Shown here: positions 37,448 to 45,148 of the stretch, piece by piece | Layout: each line of letters starts with the position of its first letter | Numbering within the stretch: the stretch's first letter is position 1 | From: an uncultured Bacteroidales bacterium | GTDB lineage: Bacteria; Bacteroidota; Bacteroidia; Bacteroidales; UBA932 | Length of the DNA stretch: 64,000 nucleotides | Assembly (NCBI GenBank): GCA_944322605.1 | Contig: CALUPD010000039.1 | Span: 1 to 64,000, forward strand | Direction: 5' to 3' | Position numbers and translations under genes: made by a program | Notes under the pieces: model-generated | Seen by the model: only the letters and a program-made list of their open reading frames with translations | What the model was told of the DNA's origin: nothing | Databases searched by the model: none

Positions 37448-38359
37448 ATGGAACAGGTCAGGCAGAAGCGTTATTGGATGAAGACGATAGCTTCGTTTCT
37501 TTTGGTATTGTGCATGATGCCGCTCGGGCATGCGCTTATGATCATAATGGAAAAGACAATGGCTCCTGAGGCGATGCATTATTCGGCGTTCGCAATGGGG
37601 GCAGTAGGGCTGGCGTTGGCCGTATGGGGCGTTTTCGTCAAAGGCGACGCGAAACAGACCTTGCTCGGCCTTGCAGGCGGGCTTCTTTTCTGGACAGGCT
37701 GGGTAGAGTTCATATTCATGTATTATGCGAACAGGTACGGGGTGCAACCTCAGATAGTAGACGGTGAAATCGTGACAAAGCCGGAATATCTTATCATGCC
37801 TGTCACTTTCGGAATATGGGTAATGATAATGACACTTTACGTATTCAATGCGCGGACAGGTTGCTATTTCATAACGTGGATACAGAAACGCCTGTTCGGC
37901 AAGAGGAGGGACGAGATTGTCAGGCATTCGATGACAAGGCATTCGTCATTGGTTACCTTCATGGAACTGAACATGATGATGTGGTCGTGCTATCTTCTGC
38001 TGATGTTCTGCTACGATGACAATTTTCTCGGGGATCGTCATCCGGTGACATTTCTTGTCGGGCTCGGATGCTTGGTCGGCGCAGTGTTCATGTTTTTGAA
38101 AGAAAGCAAGATAGGGGCGTGGGGCGCAAATATGAGGATGGCCGTGGCTACTGTTGTCGTGTTCTGGACGCCCGTAGAGATAATGGGGCGCATAAACCTG
38201 TTCGAAGAGATATGGGTCGCGCCTGCCGAGCATAAGACGGAAATGTTCATCATACTTGCGGTATTTGTTCTTCTTATAGCATATTCCGTGTATTCCATTG
38301 CTAAGAAGCCGTCTTCTGATGGCAATCATGGGAGCGGACGCTTGCAGGGCCGTGACTGA
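37448..38359 (+). CDS. Uncharacterised multi-pass membrane protein
   Basis: A 303-residue protein that I do not recognise. It has about seven hydrophobic segments (residues about 14-38, 45-62, 75-97, 115-140, 172-192, 198-218, 235-255, 268-285). A cytoplasmic basic loop follows ARTGCYFITWIQKRLFGKRRDE. The short motif HSMTRHSSLVTFMELNMMMWSCY is His/Met-rich and may be functional, but no known family comes to mind. Its neighbours (galE and a convergent DNA glycosylase) do not suggest a role. The C-terminal tail (PSSDGNHGSGRLQG) is low in complexity. Confidence 0.7.
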   Translation: MEQVRQKRYWMKTIASFLLVLCMMPLGHALMIIMEKTMAPEAMHYSAFAMGAVGLALAVWGVFVKGDAKQTLLGLAGGLLFWTGWVEFIFMYYANRYGVQPQIVDGEIVTKPEYLIMPVTFGIWVMIMTLYVFNARTGCYFITWIQKRLFGKRRDEIVRHSMTRHSSLVTFMELNMMMWSCYLLLMFCYDDNFLGDRHPVTFLVGLGCLVGAVFMFLKESKIGAWGANMRMAVATVVVFWTPVEIMGRINLFEEIWVAPAEHKTEMFIILAVFVLLIAYSVYSIAKKPSSDGNHGSGRLQGRD

Positions 38360-38542
38360 ACTGTCGAAGTGACTGCCATTTCTTTGCGGAATACGGTCCT
38401 TGGCTGATACGTTGCAAGAGGTCAGTGCGAAGCAGTCGGCGGCAACCTTGATGCTGACGTGACATCGGTACGCAGCGTCAAGAGGTTGGTTCAGGCTATG
38501 TCAATAAGCCTGTGCCGTTTTGCAGAGTAGGTGTCCGGCATG

Positions 38543-39169
38543 TCAAAGGATTCCGGTTTCCTTCAGCATCTTCGAATACATGGCCGCCTTTTCTTCGAAT
38601 TTCATCGGGTATGCCCTTGATGTCGATGGCATGCGGTATAGTTCGATATGTCTTTCTCCTATGATTAAGGATGTCTTTGCACCGGCTTCCGGAATGCATG
38701 CGGCCTGCAGGGACGGCGTTCCGTCTTGTTGTCCCGCATTTGCGGAATTGCAGTATCCTACTATGGTTTCTGCCGATTTTTGTCCGGTTGCCGCTACCGT
38801 TTTGCAGAGGGGTATTTTTTCGAGCAATGCCGCAAGGTCGGTCCGCTCCTCGATTTTCAGGAAATTGTCGGACGCATTGTCTTTCATCCGTATGATTTTG
38901 CACGCGCTGTCGTACAGGGCTATGCCTTCGGATATGCAGAACCAGGTTATTTTTTCCCTGTCGAAGCGTTTTTCTCCCGAAATTATGAAATACGACCTGT
39001 CATTGAAGAATATATGTCCCATTATCCTCCAGAAATCGTTTATGAAATTAGGATAAAAGAAGTCCATCGACCATTTTTCTTTTTTCGGAGGGAAACTGCC
39101 TAAAAACAGTATTCCGGCATTCGCCGGCAGAAACGGTTCGAGAGGATGTCTTTCGGCTGTCGTTGTCAT
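38543..39169 (-). CDS. Uracil-DNA glycosylase family protein (MUG/TDG-like)
   Basis: A 208-residue base-excision enzyme of the G/U mismatch or deoxyinosine glycosylase branch. The N-terminus is RHPLEPFLP, then ILFLGSFPPKKEKWSMDFFYPNF (the active-site region), FWRIMG, and a C-terminal MPSTSRAY motif in place of LPSTSP. The start at 39169 is chosen because the 18 codons upstream in frame look non-coding. A segment at about 140-170 (NSANAGQQDGTPSLQ to EAGAK) is a Gly/Ala/Gln-rich insertion before GERHIELYRMPSTS. Divergent from the hydrogenase gene; it lies convergent with the membrane protein gene. Confidence 0.82.
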   Translation of the reverse strand: MTTTAERHPLEPFLPANAGILFLGSFPPKKEKWSMDFFYPNFINDFWRIMGHIFFNDRSYFIISGEKRFDREKITWFCISEGIALYDSACKIIRMKDNASDNFLKIEERTDLAALLEKIPLCKTVAATGQKSAETIVGYCNSANAGQQDGTPSLQAACIPEAGAKTSLIIGERHIELYRMPSTSRAYPMKFEEKAAMYSKMLKETGIL

Positions 39170-39214
39170 GTTCTTGAATTGTACTCGCCAATCGGCGTGC
39201 GAATATATAATTTT

Positions 39215-39245
39215 TTTGCACAATACCTATTTCTAATTAAATTTG
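39215..39245 (+). promoter_or_regulatory. Strong Bacteroidetes-type promoter for the [FeFe] hydrogenase
   Basis: TTTG at 39215-39218, a 19-base spacer and TAAATTTG at 39238-39245. The predicted transcript starts about 17 bases before the ATG at 39268, which supports that start over the TTG at 39256. Confidence 0.75.
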
Positions 39246-39267
39246 TCGCAAATTATTGTTAAGAGAT

Positions 39268-40686
39268 ATGTTTAATCAGGCTACAGAAATACGAAGACTA
39301 TTATTAGAAAAGGTCGCTAAGCTTCTTTATGAAGGAAAGCTTATGGAACAGATTGACAGGATTCCCTTGGAAATCAGGCCGAGAGGTTCTGCTGTGACCC
39401 GTTGTTGCATTCATAAGGACAGGGCTGTGCTCAAATATAAAATCATGGCGATATTGGGCTTCAATATCGAGGATGAGACAGACGAGCTGACGACGTTGTC
39501 CCAGTATGCAAAGATGTCCTGGGATCGCAAGGACTTTACGGACACCATGTTGACGGTTGTCGATGAAGCGTGCAGCTCGTGCGTGAAATTCAATTATACC
39601 GTTACGAACATGTGCCGTGCCTGCGTGGGACGTCCTTGTACGTATGCTTGCAACAAAGGCGCGATTACTGTGACCAACAAGGCTGAAATCGACCATTCGA
39701 AGTGCATAAGCTGCGGCAGGTGCTTGCAGGTGTGTCCTTTCCATGCGATAGTATATACCCCGGTGCCGTGCGAGGAAGCATGTCCGGTAGGGGCGATTAC
39801 CAAAAACAGCATGGGAATCGAGCACATAGACGAAAGCAAGTGCATCCATTGCGGAAAGTGCAAGGAAGCATGTCCTTTCGGAGCAATAATGGAGAAATCG
39901 TATCTTGTGCAGATAATCAAGGAAATATTAGGTGAAAAGAAACTGATTGCCATGGTCGCTCCTGCGATTGCCGGCCAGTATTCGATTCCGTTCCCTAAAC
40001 TTCTCGACGCTGTCAAGAAGTGCGGATTCGACGATGTCGTGGAAGTGGCTTTGGGAGCGAACGTCACTTCGGCAAACGAAGCCCATGAATTCGAAGAAAG
40101 GGTTATCGAAGGAGGCCAGCCGTTCATGACGACATCCTGCTGTCCTGCATATACGCGCTGGGCAAGGATACATAATCCTAATTTGACCAAATATATATCC
40201 GATACCAAGACTCCGGCTGCATATACTGCCGAGATTGTCAAGAAAGAACATCCTGATGCCCTTACCGTGTTTGTAGGGCCGTGCCTTGCGAAGAGGATCG
40301 AAGGCTACCATGATCCGAATATCGATTTCGTGATGACTTTCGAAGAACTCGACGCGATGATCAAGGCGAAAGGAATTTCGTTCGACGACTGTGCTGAAAT
40401 AGCTCTCGATCCTAAGGTGGAAAAGAGCGGACGCCAGTATGCGCGTACTACTGGAGTGGCTTCATCGGTAGTTTTGTATGCCAAGAATCCTGACAAGGTC
40501 AAGCCTCATGTGATAAGCGGGTTGGACAAGGAAGCGATGAGATTCCTCAAGGCTGCGGCAGCTACCGGAAAATGCGAGGAAAACCTTATCGAAGTCATGA
40601 TGTGCGAAGGCGGTTGCGTGAACGGTCCGGATACCATAACTAACTGCAAGGTTGCGACACGGCAGCTGATGCAGCTTGACAAATAA
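39268..40686 (+). CDS. [FeFe] hydrogenase, group B-like
   Basis: A 472-residue iron-sulfur enzyme that reversibly makes hydrogen, probably from reduced ferredoxin. The N-terminal half has several Cys motifs: a CSSCVKF / CRACVGRPCTYAC block, then two ferredoxin-type 4Fe-4S motifs (CISCGRCLQVCPF and CIHCGKCKEACPF). The H-cluster motifs read TSCCPAY (about 289-295), GPCLAKRIEG (about 338) and MCEGGCVNGP (about 448). These deviations from the classical TSCCPxW / MPCxxKxxE / MACxxGCxxGGG fit the group B hydrogenases of anaerobic gut bacteria. The Tyr in L1 and Gly-Pro in L2 and L3 are the group B marks. Maturases HydEFG are not in the window. Confidence 0.88.
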   Translation: MFNQATEIRRLLLEKVAKLLYEGKLMEQIDRIPLEIRPRGSAVTRCCIHKDRAVLKYKIMAILGFNIEDETDELTTLSQYAKMSWDRKDFTDTMLTVVDEACSSCVKFNYTVTNMCRACVGRPCTYACNKGAITVTNKAEIDHSKCISCGRCLQVCPFHAIVYTPVPCEEACPVGAITKNSMGIEHIDESKCIHCGKCKEACPFGAIMEKSYLVQIIKEILGEKKLIAMVAPAIAGQYSIPFPKLLDAVKKCGFDDVVEVALGANVTSANEAHEFEERVIEGGQPFMTTSCCPAYTRWARIHNPNLTKYISDTKTPAAYTAEIVKKEHPDALTVFVGPCLAKRIEGYHDPNIDFVMTFEELDAMIKAKGISFDDCAEIALDPKVEKSGRQYARTTGVASSVVLYAKNPDKVKPHVISGLDKEAMRFLKAAAATGKCEENLIEVMMCEGGCVNGPDTITNCKVATRQLMQLDK

Positions 40687-40700
40687 ACTGCAAGCCGAGA

Positions 40701-40729
40701 GCAAAACCCAAGCTTGCTTGGGGTTTTGC
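40701..40729 (+). terminator. Hairpin directly after the hydrogenase gene
   Basis: GCAAAACCCAAGC / GCTTGGGGTTTTGC with a 2-base loop and one bulged G, 15 bases after the stop codon. It has an internal T run, so it can act as a terminator on either strand. Confidence 0.55.
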
Positions 40730-40785
40730 CGAGGCGCAGCGTTTATTGCCGCGAGCGACAGCGAAGCGGAAATGACTGCAAGCCG

Positions 40786-40816
40786 AATCCGCAGGAGAAA
40801 TCCTGCGGATTTTTTT
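40786..40816 (+). terminator. Intrinsic terminator inside repeat unit 1
   Basis: Perfect 11-base stem (AATCCGCAGGA / TCCTGCGGATT), GAAA loop, seven-T run. Confidence 0.8.
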
Positions 40817-40904
40817 ATCCGTCCGCCAAGCAAGCTTGTGATTTTGCCTCAGGCGCAGCGTTTATTGCCGCGAGCGGCAGCGAAGCGGAAATGACTGCAA
40901 GCCG

Positions 40905-40936
40905 AATCCGCAGGAGGAGTCCTGCGGATTTTTTTT
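40905..40936 (+). terminator. Intrinsic terminator inside repeat unit 2
   Basis: Same 11-base stem as in unit 1 with a GGAG loop and eight T residues. Confidence 0.8.
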
Positions 40937-41150
40937 ATCCGTCCGCCAAGCTTGCTTGGGGTTTCGCCTCAGGCGCAGCGTTTCGCGGCTTCGTGGCATA
41001 GTTTTGGCTATTTTCCAAGCAGCATGCGTTGCTTCATGGATAAGCTGCCTGTCTTCATTCATCGCAAGGCATGGAAGCGGCCGATATTAGGTTTTGCCGT
41101 ATCGCCGCGCTTGAGAGGACCAAGTTGTAAAACCATATTTACCGGATTTA

Positions 41151-42089
41151 ATGATGAAACGGATGTTTTTGACAATCGCGGCAATTGCATCGGCGGCAGG
41201 AATATGCGGCGCGCAGGAACTGGAAATGCTGCCGTATGGGGATTTCGAGAACTGGACTGTAAGGGTCATAAAAGAGTCGGCGGTTGTCGGCGGCGATAGC
41301 GTTGAGGTCTATGCAATAGACAAGGACCAGGTCATAAGGGGGAACAAGCCGTACTTGAGCGAGACTTCGCCGTGGTCTACGTCTAACACGTATGCCATAG
41401 TGTCGGGTGTCACAAAGGTCAATGTCAATACCCGTCCAGGCGAGCATGACGGAGGAAAATGCGTCGTGATGTCCACCGAAATGATGAGTTTCCGCGTGTT
41501 GGGGGCTTTGAAAATCGAGGTCCTTACAGCCGGGGCTATATATCTCGGGCGAATTCACGAGCCTATAAGAGGCATGGACGATGCCTATTCTTATATCGAC
41601 ATGGGCATTCCTTTTACCAAGAAGCCGAAATCATTGGTGATGGACTATTCGGCCAAAATAGGGAATTCAGGGACGGTGAGCAAGATTTCGGGCGTCAAAA
41701 AGAAAACATTCGATGGCTATGACAAGGCTCAGATTTTCGTGAAGCTTCAGAGGCGATGGGAAGAGAACGGGAAAATATATGCAGAGAGGGTGGCGACGGC
41801 GGAAATGCTGATAGACAGCACGACTGACTGGGTGGAAGGCTACAGGCTCGACTTAGAGTACGGCAAGCCTGAAGACGAGGAGAAATATACGGAGTATTCA
41901 AGGCTGAACGATATATACTATGCTATGAATTCCGAGGGCGAGATGGTGAACATAGAAGAGGTCGGGTGGGCCGAGGAAGGCACAGAGCCTACGCATCTTG
42001 TGATTTACATGGCCTCAGGATGCCTCGGGGTATATTGCGGGGAACTCGGCAACGAGCTTAGGGTCGATAACCTGTATTTTGAATATTGA
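41151..42089 (+). CDS. PCMD domain protein (putative carbohydrate metabolism domain)
   Basis: A 312-residue exported protein with a signal peptide (LTIAAIASAAGICGAQE). The body starts LPYGDFENWTVR, continues through KPKSLVMDYSAKIG and ends ELRVDNLYFEY, which are the start, core and end marks of the PCMD domain of Bacteroidetes. The domain is a beta-sandwich thought to bind carbohydrate at the cell surface, with no proven activity. No glycan-utilisation genes adjoin it, so it may be a stand-alone surface protein. Confidence 0.75.
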   Translation: MMKRMFLTIAAIASAAGICGAQELEMLPYGDFENWTVRVIKESAVVGGDSVEVYAIDKDQVIRGNKPYLSETSPWSTSNTYAIVSGVTKVNVNTRPGEHDGGKCVVMSTEMMSFRVLGALKIEVLTAGAIYLGRIHEPIRGMDDAYSYIDMGIPFTKKPKSLVMDYSAKIGNSGTVSKISGVKKKTFDGYDKAQIFVKLQRRWEENGKIYAERVATAEMLIDSTTDWVEGYRLDLEYGKPEDEEKYTEYSRLNDIYYAMNSEGEMVNIEEVGWAEEGTEPTHLVIYMASGCLGVYCGELGNELRVDNLYFEY

Positions 42090-42169
42090 GCATCGTAATA
42101 ATGCCTGTTCACTTTGTCGGCGGGAGTGCCTGTTGCACTTGTCCGTTGACTTTTCACTTCGTGTTGCAT

Positions 42170-42206
42170 TTGCTCGTTGACTCTGCCCTTGCTCGTTGAC
42201 TCTGCC
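42170..42206 (+). repeat. Short direct repeat, two copies of an 18-base unit
   Basis: TTGCTCGTTGACTCTGCC occurs at 42170-42187 and 42189-42206, just before the -33 element of the steroid operon. A diverged GTCCGTTGAC lies upstream. Confidence 0.6.
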
Positions 42207-42210
42207 GCCG

Positions 42211-42243
42211 TTTTTGCTCTCATCGAAATTTTGAGTAGTTTTG
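42211..42243 (+). promoter_or_regulatory. Bacteroidetes-type promoter for the steroid-reductase operon
   Basis: TTTTTG at 42211-42216, a 19-base spacer and TAGTTTTG at 42236-42243. Transcription would start near 42250, 14 bases before the ATG at 42264. The direct repeat ending 4 bases upstream could be a regulator site. Confidence 0.7.
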
Positions 42244-42263
42244 CGGATTATTAAATTTTGGAG

Positions 42264-43055
42264 ATGCATTATTTGATCGGTTTCATAGAAAACAAGTTCG
42301 ACGAGATCCTTATAGGAATGTCGATATTGGCCATATTTGTTTTCATAGCCTTGTTTTTCGTAAAGGCCGGGTACGGCAGGTTCGTAAGCAGGAAATGGGG
42401 AGCCTTGGTAAACAACAAGCTCGGCTGGGTGCTCATGGAAGCCCCGGTTTTTATTCTCATGCTGATGCTGTGGCTGTCTTCCGACAGGGTTTGTTCATGG
42501 CCTCATATTATTTTGCTGCTTCTTTTCGAAGTGCATTATCTGCAAAGGGCGTTCATTTTTCCGTTCCTTATCAGGGGCAAAGGGAAGATGTCGGTGCTGA
42601 TAATACTTATGGGTTTCATTTTCAATTCGGTGAATGCCATAATGCAGGGCGGCTGGATTTTCTATGTTTCTCCTGAAGACTACTATACGTTTTCATGGCT
42701 GTATTCCCCGCAATTCATAATCGGGACGGTCATGTTCGTTTTCGGCATGGTTGTCAATATGAACTCGGACTATATCATCAGGCATTTGAGAAAGCCCGGC
42801 GACACTTCCCACAGGCATTATATACCTAAAGGCGGAATGTTCAGATATGTCTCGTCGGCCAATTATTTCGGCGAGTTCATAGAGTGGGCCGGGTTCGCGG
42901 TTCTTACATGGTCGCTTTCAGGCGCAGTGTTCGCGTTGTGGACTTTCGCCAACCTTGCCCCGAGGGCGGATGCCATATACAAGTCTTACGAGGACGAATT
43001 CGGCGATGAATTCAAAAGGCTCAAGTTGAAAAGGATATTGCCGTTTATTTGGTAA
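42264..43055 (+). CDS. Steroid 5-alpha-reductase family protein (DUF1295/SRD5A-like)
   Basis: A 263-residue membrane protein with six or seven helices. The C-terminal NADPH-binding region matches SRD5A enzymes: IPKGGMFRYVSSANYFGEFIEW corresponds to IPxGGLFxYVSCxNYxGExxEW. NLAPRADAIYKSYEDEF with RILPFIW corresponds to the N-x-x-PRA-x-x-HHxWY end. The family reduces the C4-C5 double bond of 3-oxo-4-ene steroids to the 5-alpha product. It is the first of four genes, with an OYE homologue and two dehydrogenases, an arrangement known for bile acid and steroid conversion in Odoribacteraceae and Parabacteroides. Substrate is inferred. Confidence 0.85.
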   Translation: MHYLIGFIENKFDEILIGMSILAIFVFIALFFVKAGYGRFVSRKWGALVNNKLGWVLMEAPVFILMLMLWLSSDRVCSWPHIILLLLFEVHYLQRAFIFPFLIRGKGKMSVLIILMGFIFNSVNAIMQGGWIFYVSPEDYYTFSWLYSPQFIIGTVMFVFGMVVNMNSDYIIRHLRKPGDTSHRHYIPKGGMFRYVSSANYFGEFIEWAGFAVLTWSLSGAVFALWTFANLAPRADAIYKSYEDEFGDEFKRLKLKRILPFIW

Positions 43056-43082
43056 AGGGATAGGATTCAGAAAAATATCTAT

Positions 43083-44297
43083 ATGGAAAACGAATCTATG
43101 ATTTTTACTCCGGCCCGTCTCGGAAAACTGGAGTTGAGGAACAGGACCATAAGGTCTGCCGCGTTCGAAGGGATGGCCGTAAACAACAGGCCGTCGGAAA
43201 TGCTCAAGAATTACCATGTATCGGTCGCCAAAGGCGGAGTCGGCATGACTACGCTTGCATATGCGTCGGTGAACCGGAGCGGGCTGTCTTTCAAAACGCA
43301 GTTGTGCATGGAGGATTCCAATGTCCCGTATCTTTCCGATATAACCGATGCGGTCCATAAGGAGGGGGCTGCCGTTTCCGTGCAGATCGGGCATTGCGGG
43401 AACATGACCCATTACAGCACGGCGGGACAGATGCCTGTCGCTCCTGGCAACGGGTTCAACCTCTATTCTCCTACATTCCACAGAAAACTGACTGAAAAGG
43501 AATTGGTCCAGTTCGCCCATGATTTCGGGCATGCGGTAGAGATAGCGCACAAGTCCGGTTTCGATGCTGTCGAAGTCCATGCAGGGCACGGTTATCTGAT
43601 AAGCCAGTTCCTGTCGCCATATACGAATCATCGCAAGGACAATTTCGGCGGAAGCCTTGACAACAGGATGAGGTTCATGCGCATGTGCCTGTCTGAAGTG
43701 ATGGAAAAGGCCCGCAAGCACGGGTTGTCCGTCCTTGTCAAGACGAACATGCGCGACGGTTTCAAAGGCGGCCTTGAGATAGACGACTGCATCACGGTAG
43801 CAAAGGAAATAGAATCGTTCGGCGTGGACGGGATAGTGCTTAGCGGCGGTTTTGTGAGCCGCGCCCCGATGTATGTCATGAGGGGAGCCATGCCGATAAA
43901 GTCCCTTACGGAGTATATGTCGCCGTGGTGGCTCAAGTACGGTGTCAAGATGTTCGGAGGAATGATGATAAGGCCGGTGCCGTTCAAGGAAGCGTATTTC
44001 CTCGAAGACGCCCTGAAATTCAGGAAGGAGTTGAAATGCAACTTGGTGTATGTAGGAGGGCTTGTCCGCAAATCAGTCATAGAAGACGTCCTTTCCAAGG
44101 GTTTCGAGTTTGTCCAGATGGGCAGGGCCCTTATAAATACTCCTGATTTCGTGAACAGGATGAAAAACGGTTGCGAGAAATGCGATTGCGACCATAAGAA
44201 TTATTGCATAGCCCGCATGTACAGCATAGAAATGGAATGCTGCAAGCATATCAGGGACGAACTTCCTGCAAAATTGCGCAAGGAATTGTCGATATGA
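43083..44297 (+). CDS. NADH:flavin oxidoreductase (Old Yellow Enzyme family), 5-beta-reductase-like
   Basis: A 404-residue FMN enzyme. The barrel starts PARLGKLELRNRTIRSA, with HGYLISQFLSPYTNHRKDNFGGSLDNRMRF as the family's substrate/FMN block, GIVLSGG, and QMGRAL at the phosphate site. The C-terminal cysteines (CEKCDCDHKNYC and ECC) look like an iron-sulfur site, as in BaiCD/BaiH-type enzymes, but the FAD/NAD domain that makes those proteins about 640 residues is absent. Related single-domain enzymes reduce 3-oxo-4-ene steroids to 5-beta products. The ATGA overlap with the next gene shows coupling. Confidence 0.85.
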   Translation: MENESMIFTPARLGKLELRNRTIRSAAFEGMAVNNRPSEMLKNYHVSVAKGGVGMTTLAYASVNRSGLSFKTQLCMEDSNVPYLSDITDAVHKEGAAVSVQIGHCGNMTHYSTAGQMPVAPGNGFNLYSPTFHRKLTEKELVQFAHDFGHAVEIAHKSGFDAVEVHAGHGYLISQFLSPYTNHRKDNFGGSLDNRMRFMRMCLSEVMEKARKHGLSVLVKTNMRDGFKGGLEIDDCITVAKEIESFGVDGIVLSGGFVSRAPMYVMRGAMPIKSLTEYMSPWWLKYGVKMFGGMMIRPVPFKEAYFLEDALKFRKELKCNLVYVGGLVRKSVIEDVLSKGFEFVQMGRALINTPDFVNRMKNGCEKCDCDHKNYCIARMYSIEMECCKHIRDELPAKLRKELSI

Positions 44298-45118
44298 TTG
44301 GCATGGGAGGACATCAGCCGCGAGGAAAGTTCGCGATAGTTACCGGTGCCTGTTCGGGAATGGGCTACAGGTACGCCTGCAAGCTGGCTTCTGAAGGATA
44401 TGATATAATTGCGGTAAGCAACAGGAAGAAGGAAATAGAGGAAGCTGCCGGAAAAATAAGTTCCTCATACGGGGTGAAGGCGGTGCATCTATGCATGGAC
44501 CTGTCCGAAAAGGATTCCGCTGAAAGGCTGTACGGATTCTGCACGGAGAACGGGATATGCCCTGAGGTGATAGTCAACAACGCAGGGATATTTTCCCATT
44601 CGGATCTTGAGGATAGCGGCATGCCGTTCATAGATACGATAATGGATCTCCATATGGAGACTCCTACAAGGATCATGTTTTATTTCGCTCCCTACATGGC
44701 AAGGAACAGAGGCGGCCATATCCTGAACATGTCTTCGCTTGCCGGTTACATATCTTTCCCGGGGATTGCCATGTATTGTTCGACCAAGTCATACCTGATG
44801 AAACTTTCGAAGGCCCTTTGGTACGAATTTGAAAAATACGGAGTAAGCGTGACGGCGGTTTGCCCAGGCGCGGTGGCGACGGATTTGTACGGATTGCCGC
44901 CGAGATACCAGAAATTAGGCATCAGGCTCGGAATCATAGCGCGTCCTGAAAAAGTCGTGGACAAGGCTTTGAAGGCCATGTTCAGGCGTAAAAGGGTAGT
45001 TGTCCCGTATGGCGCGATGAACAGGTTTTTCGGGTTTCTTATAAATTCCCTGCCGCCTGTCGCAGTGAAGCGTGCATATGGATTGCTGAAGCCGTTGAGA
45101 AAAGCTGCGGGAAAATGA
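44294..45118 (+). CDS. Short-chain dehydrogenase/reductase (hydroxysteroid dehydrogenase-like), first copy
   Basis: A 274-residue classical SDR with VTGACSGMGYRYA (cofactor Gly motif), NNAGIF, NMSSLAGY (catalytic Ser) and YCSTK (Tyr-x3-Lys). The C-terminus has a hydrophobic stretch and a basic tail (GLLKPLRKAAGK), suggesting membrane association. The start overlaps the OYE stop (ATGA). In the operon context it may be a 3-alpha/3-beta- or 17-beta-hydroxysteroid dehydrogenase; the position acted on cannot be told from sequence by eye. Confidence 0.85.
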   Translation: MIGMGGHQPRGKFAIVTGACSGMGYRYACKLASEGYDIIAVSNRKKEIEEAAGKISSSYGVKAVHLCMDLSEKDSAERLYGFCTENGICPEVIVNNAGIFSHSDLEDSGMPFIDTIMDLHMETPTRIMFYFAPYMARNRGGHILNMSSLAGYISFPGIAMYCSTKSYLMKLSKALWYEFEKYGVSVTAVCPGAVATDLYGLPPRYQKLGIRLGIIARPEKVVDKALKAMFRRKRVVVPYGAMNRFFGFLINSLPPVAVKRAYGLLKPLRKAAGK

Positions 45119-45148
45119 TATCCAGCCAAGGTTAATGTTTTTACAGAT

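Larger units (their letters stand above)
40724..40980 (+). repeat. Tandem array of the dispersed repeat, two full units and a partial third
   Basis: The unit of about 118-120 bases starts TTTTGCC(TCA/GA)GGCGCAGCGTTTATTGCCGCGAGCG, continues through GCAGCGAAGCGGAAATGACTGCAAGCCG and a terminator hairpin, and ends near ATCCGTCCGCCAAGC. Units begin at 40724, 40842 and 40962. Identity between the first two is high, which points to recent duplication. Confidence 0.8.
40687..41150. other. 464-base intergenic region: repeat array with terminators, then featureless sequence
   Basis: The first 295 bases hold a hairpin, a tandem array and two terminators (listed separately). From 40981 to 41150 there is no open frame of note; a TAGTTTTG at 40999-41006 matches the -7 consensus but has no -33 partner, so the promoter of the PCMD gene is uncertain. 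Confidence 0.6.

Noticed and set aside
38360-38542. Hairpin CAGGCT / AGCCTG between the convergent membrane-protein and glycosylase genes as a terminator
   Set aside because: The stem is only six pairs and there is no T run on either strand.
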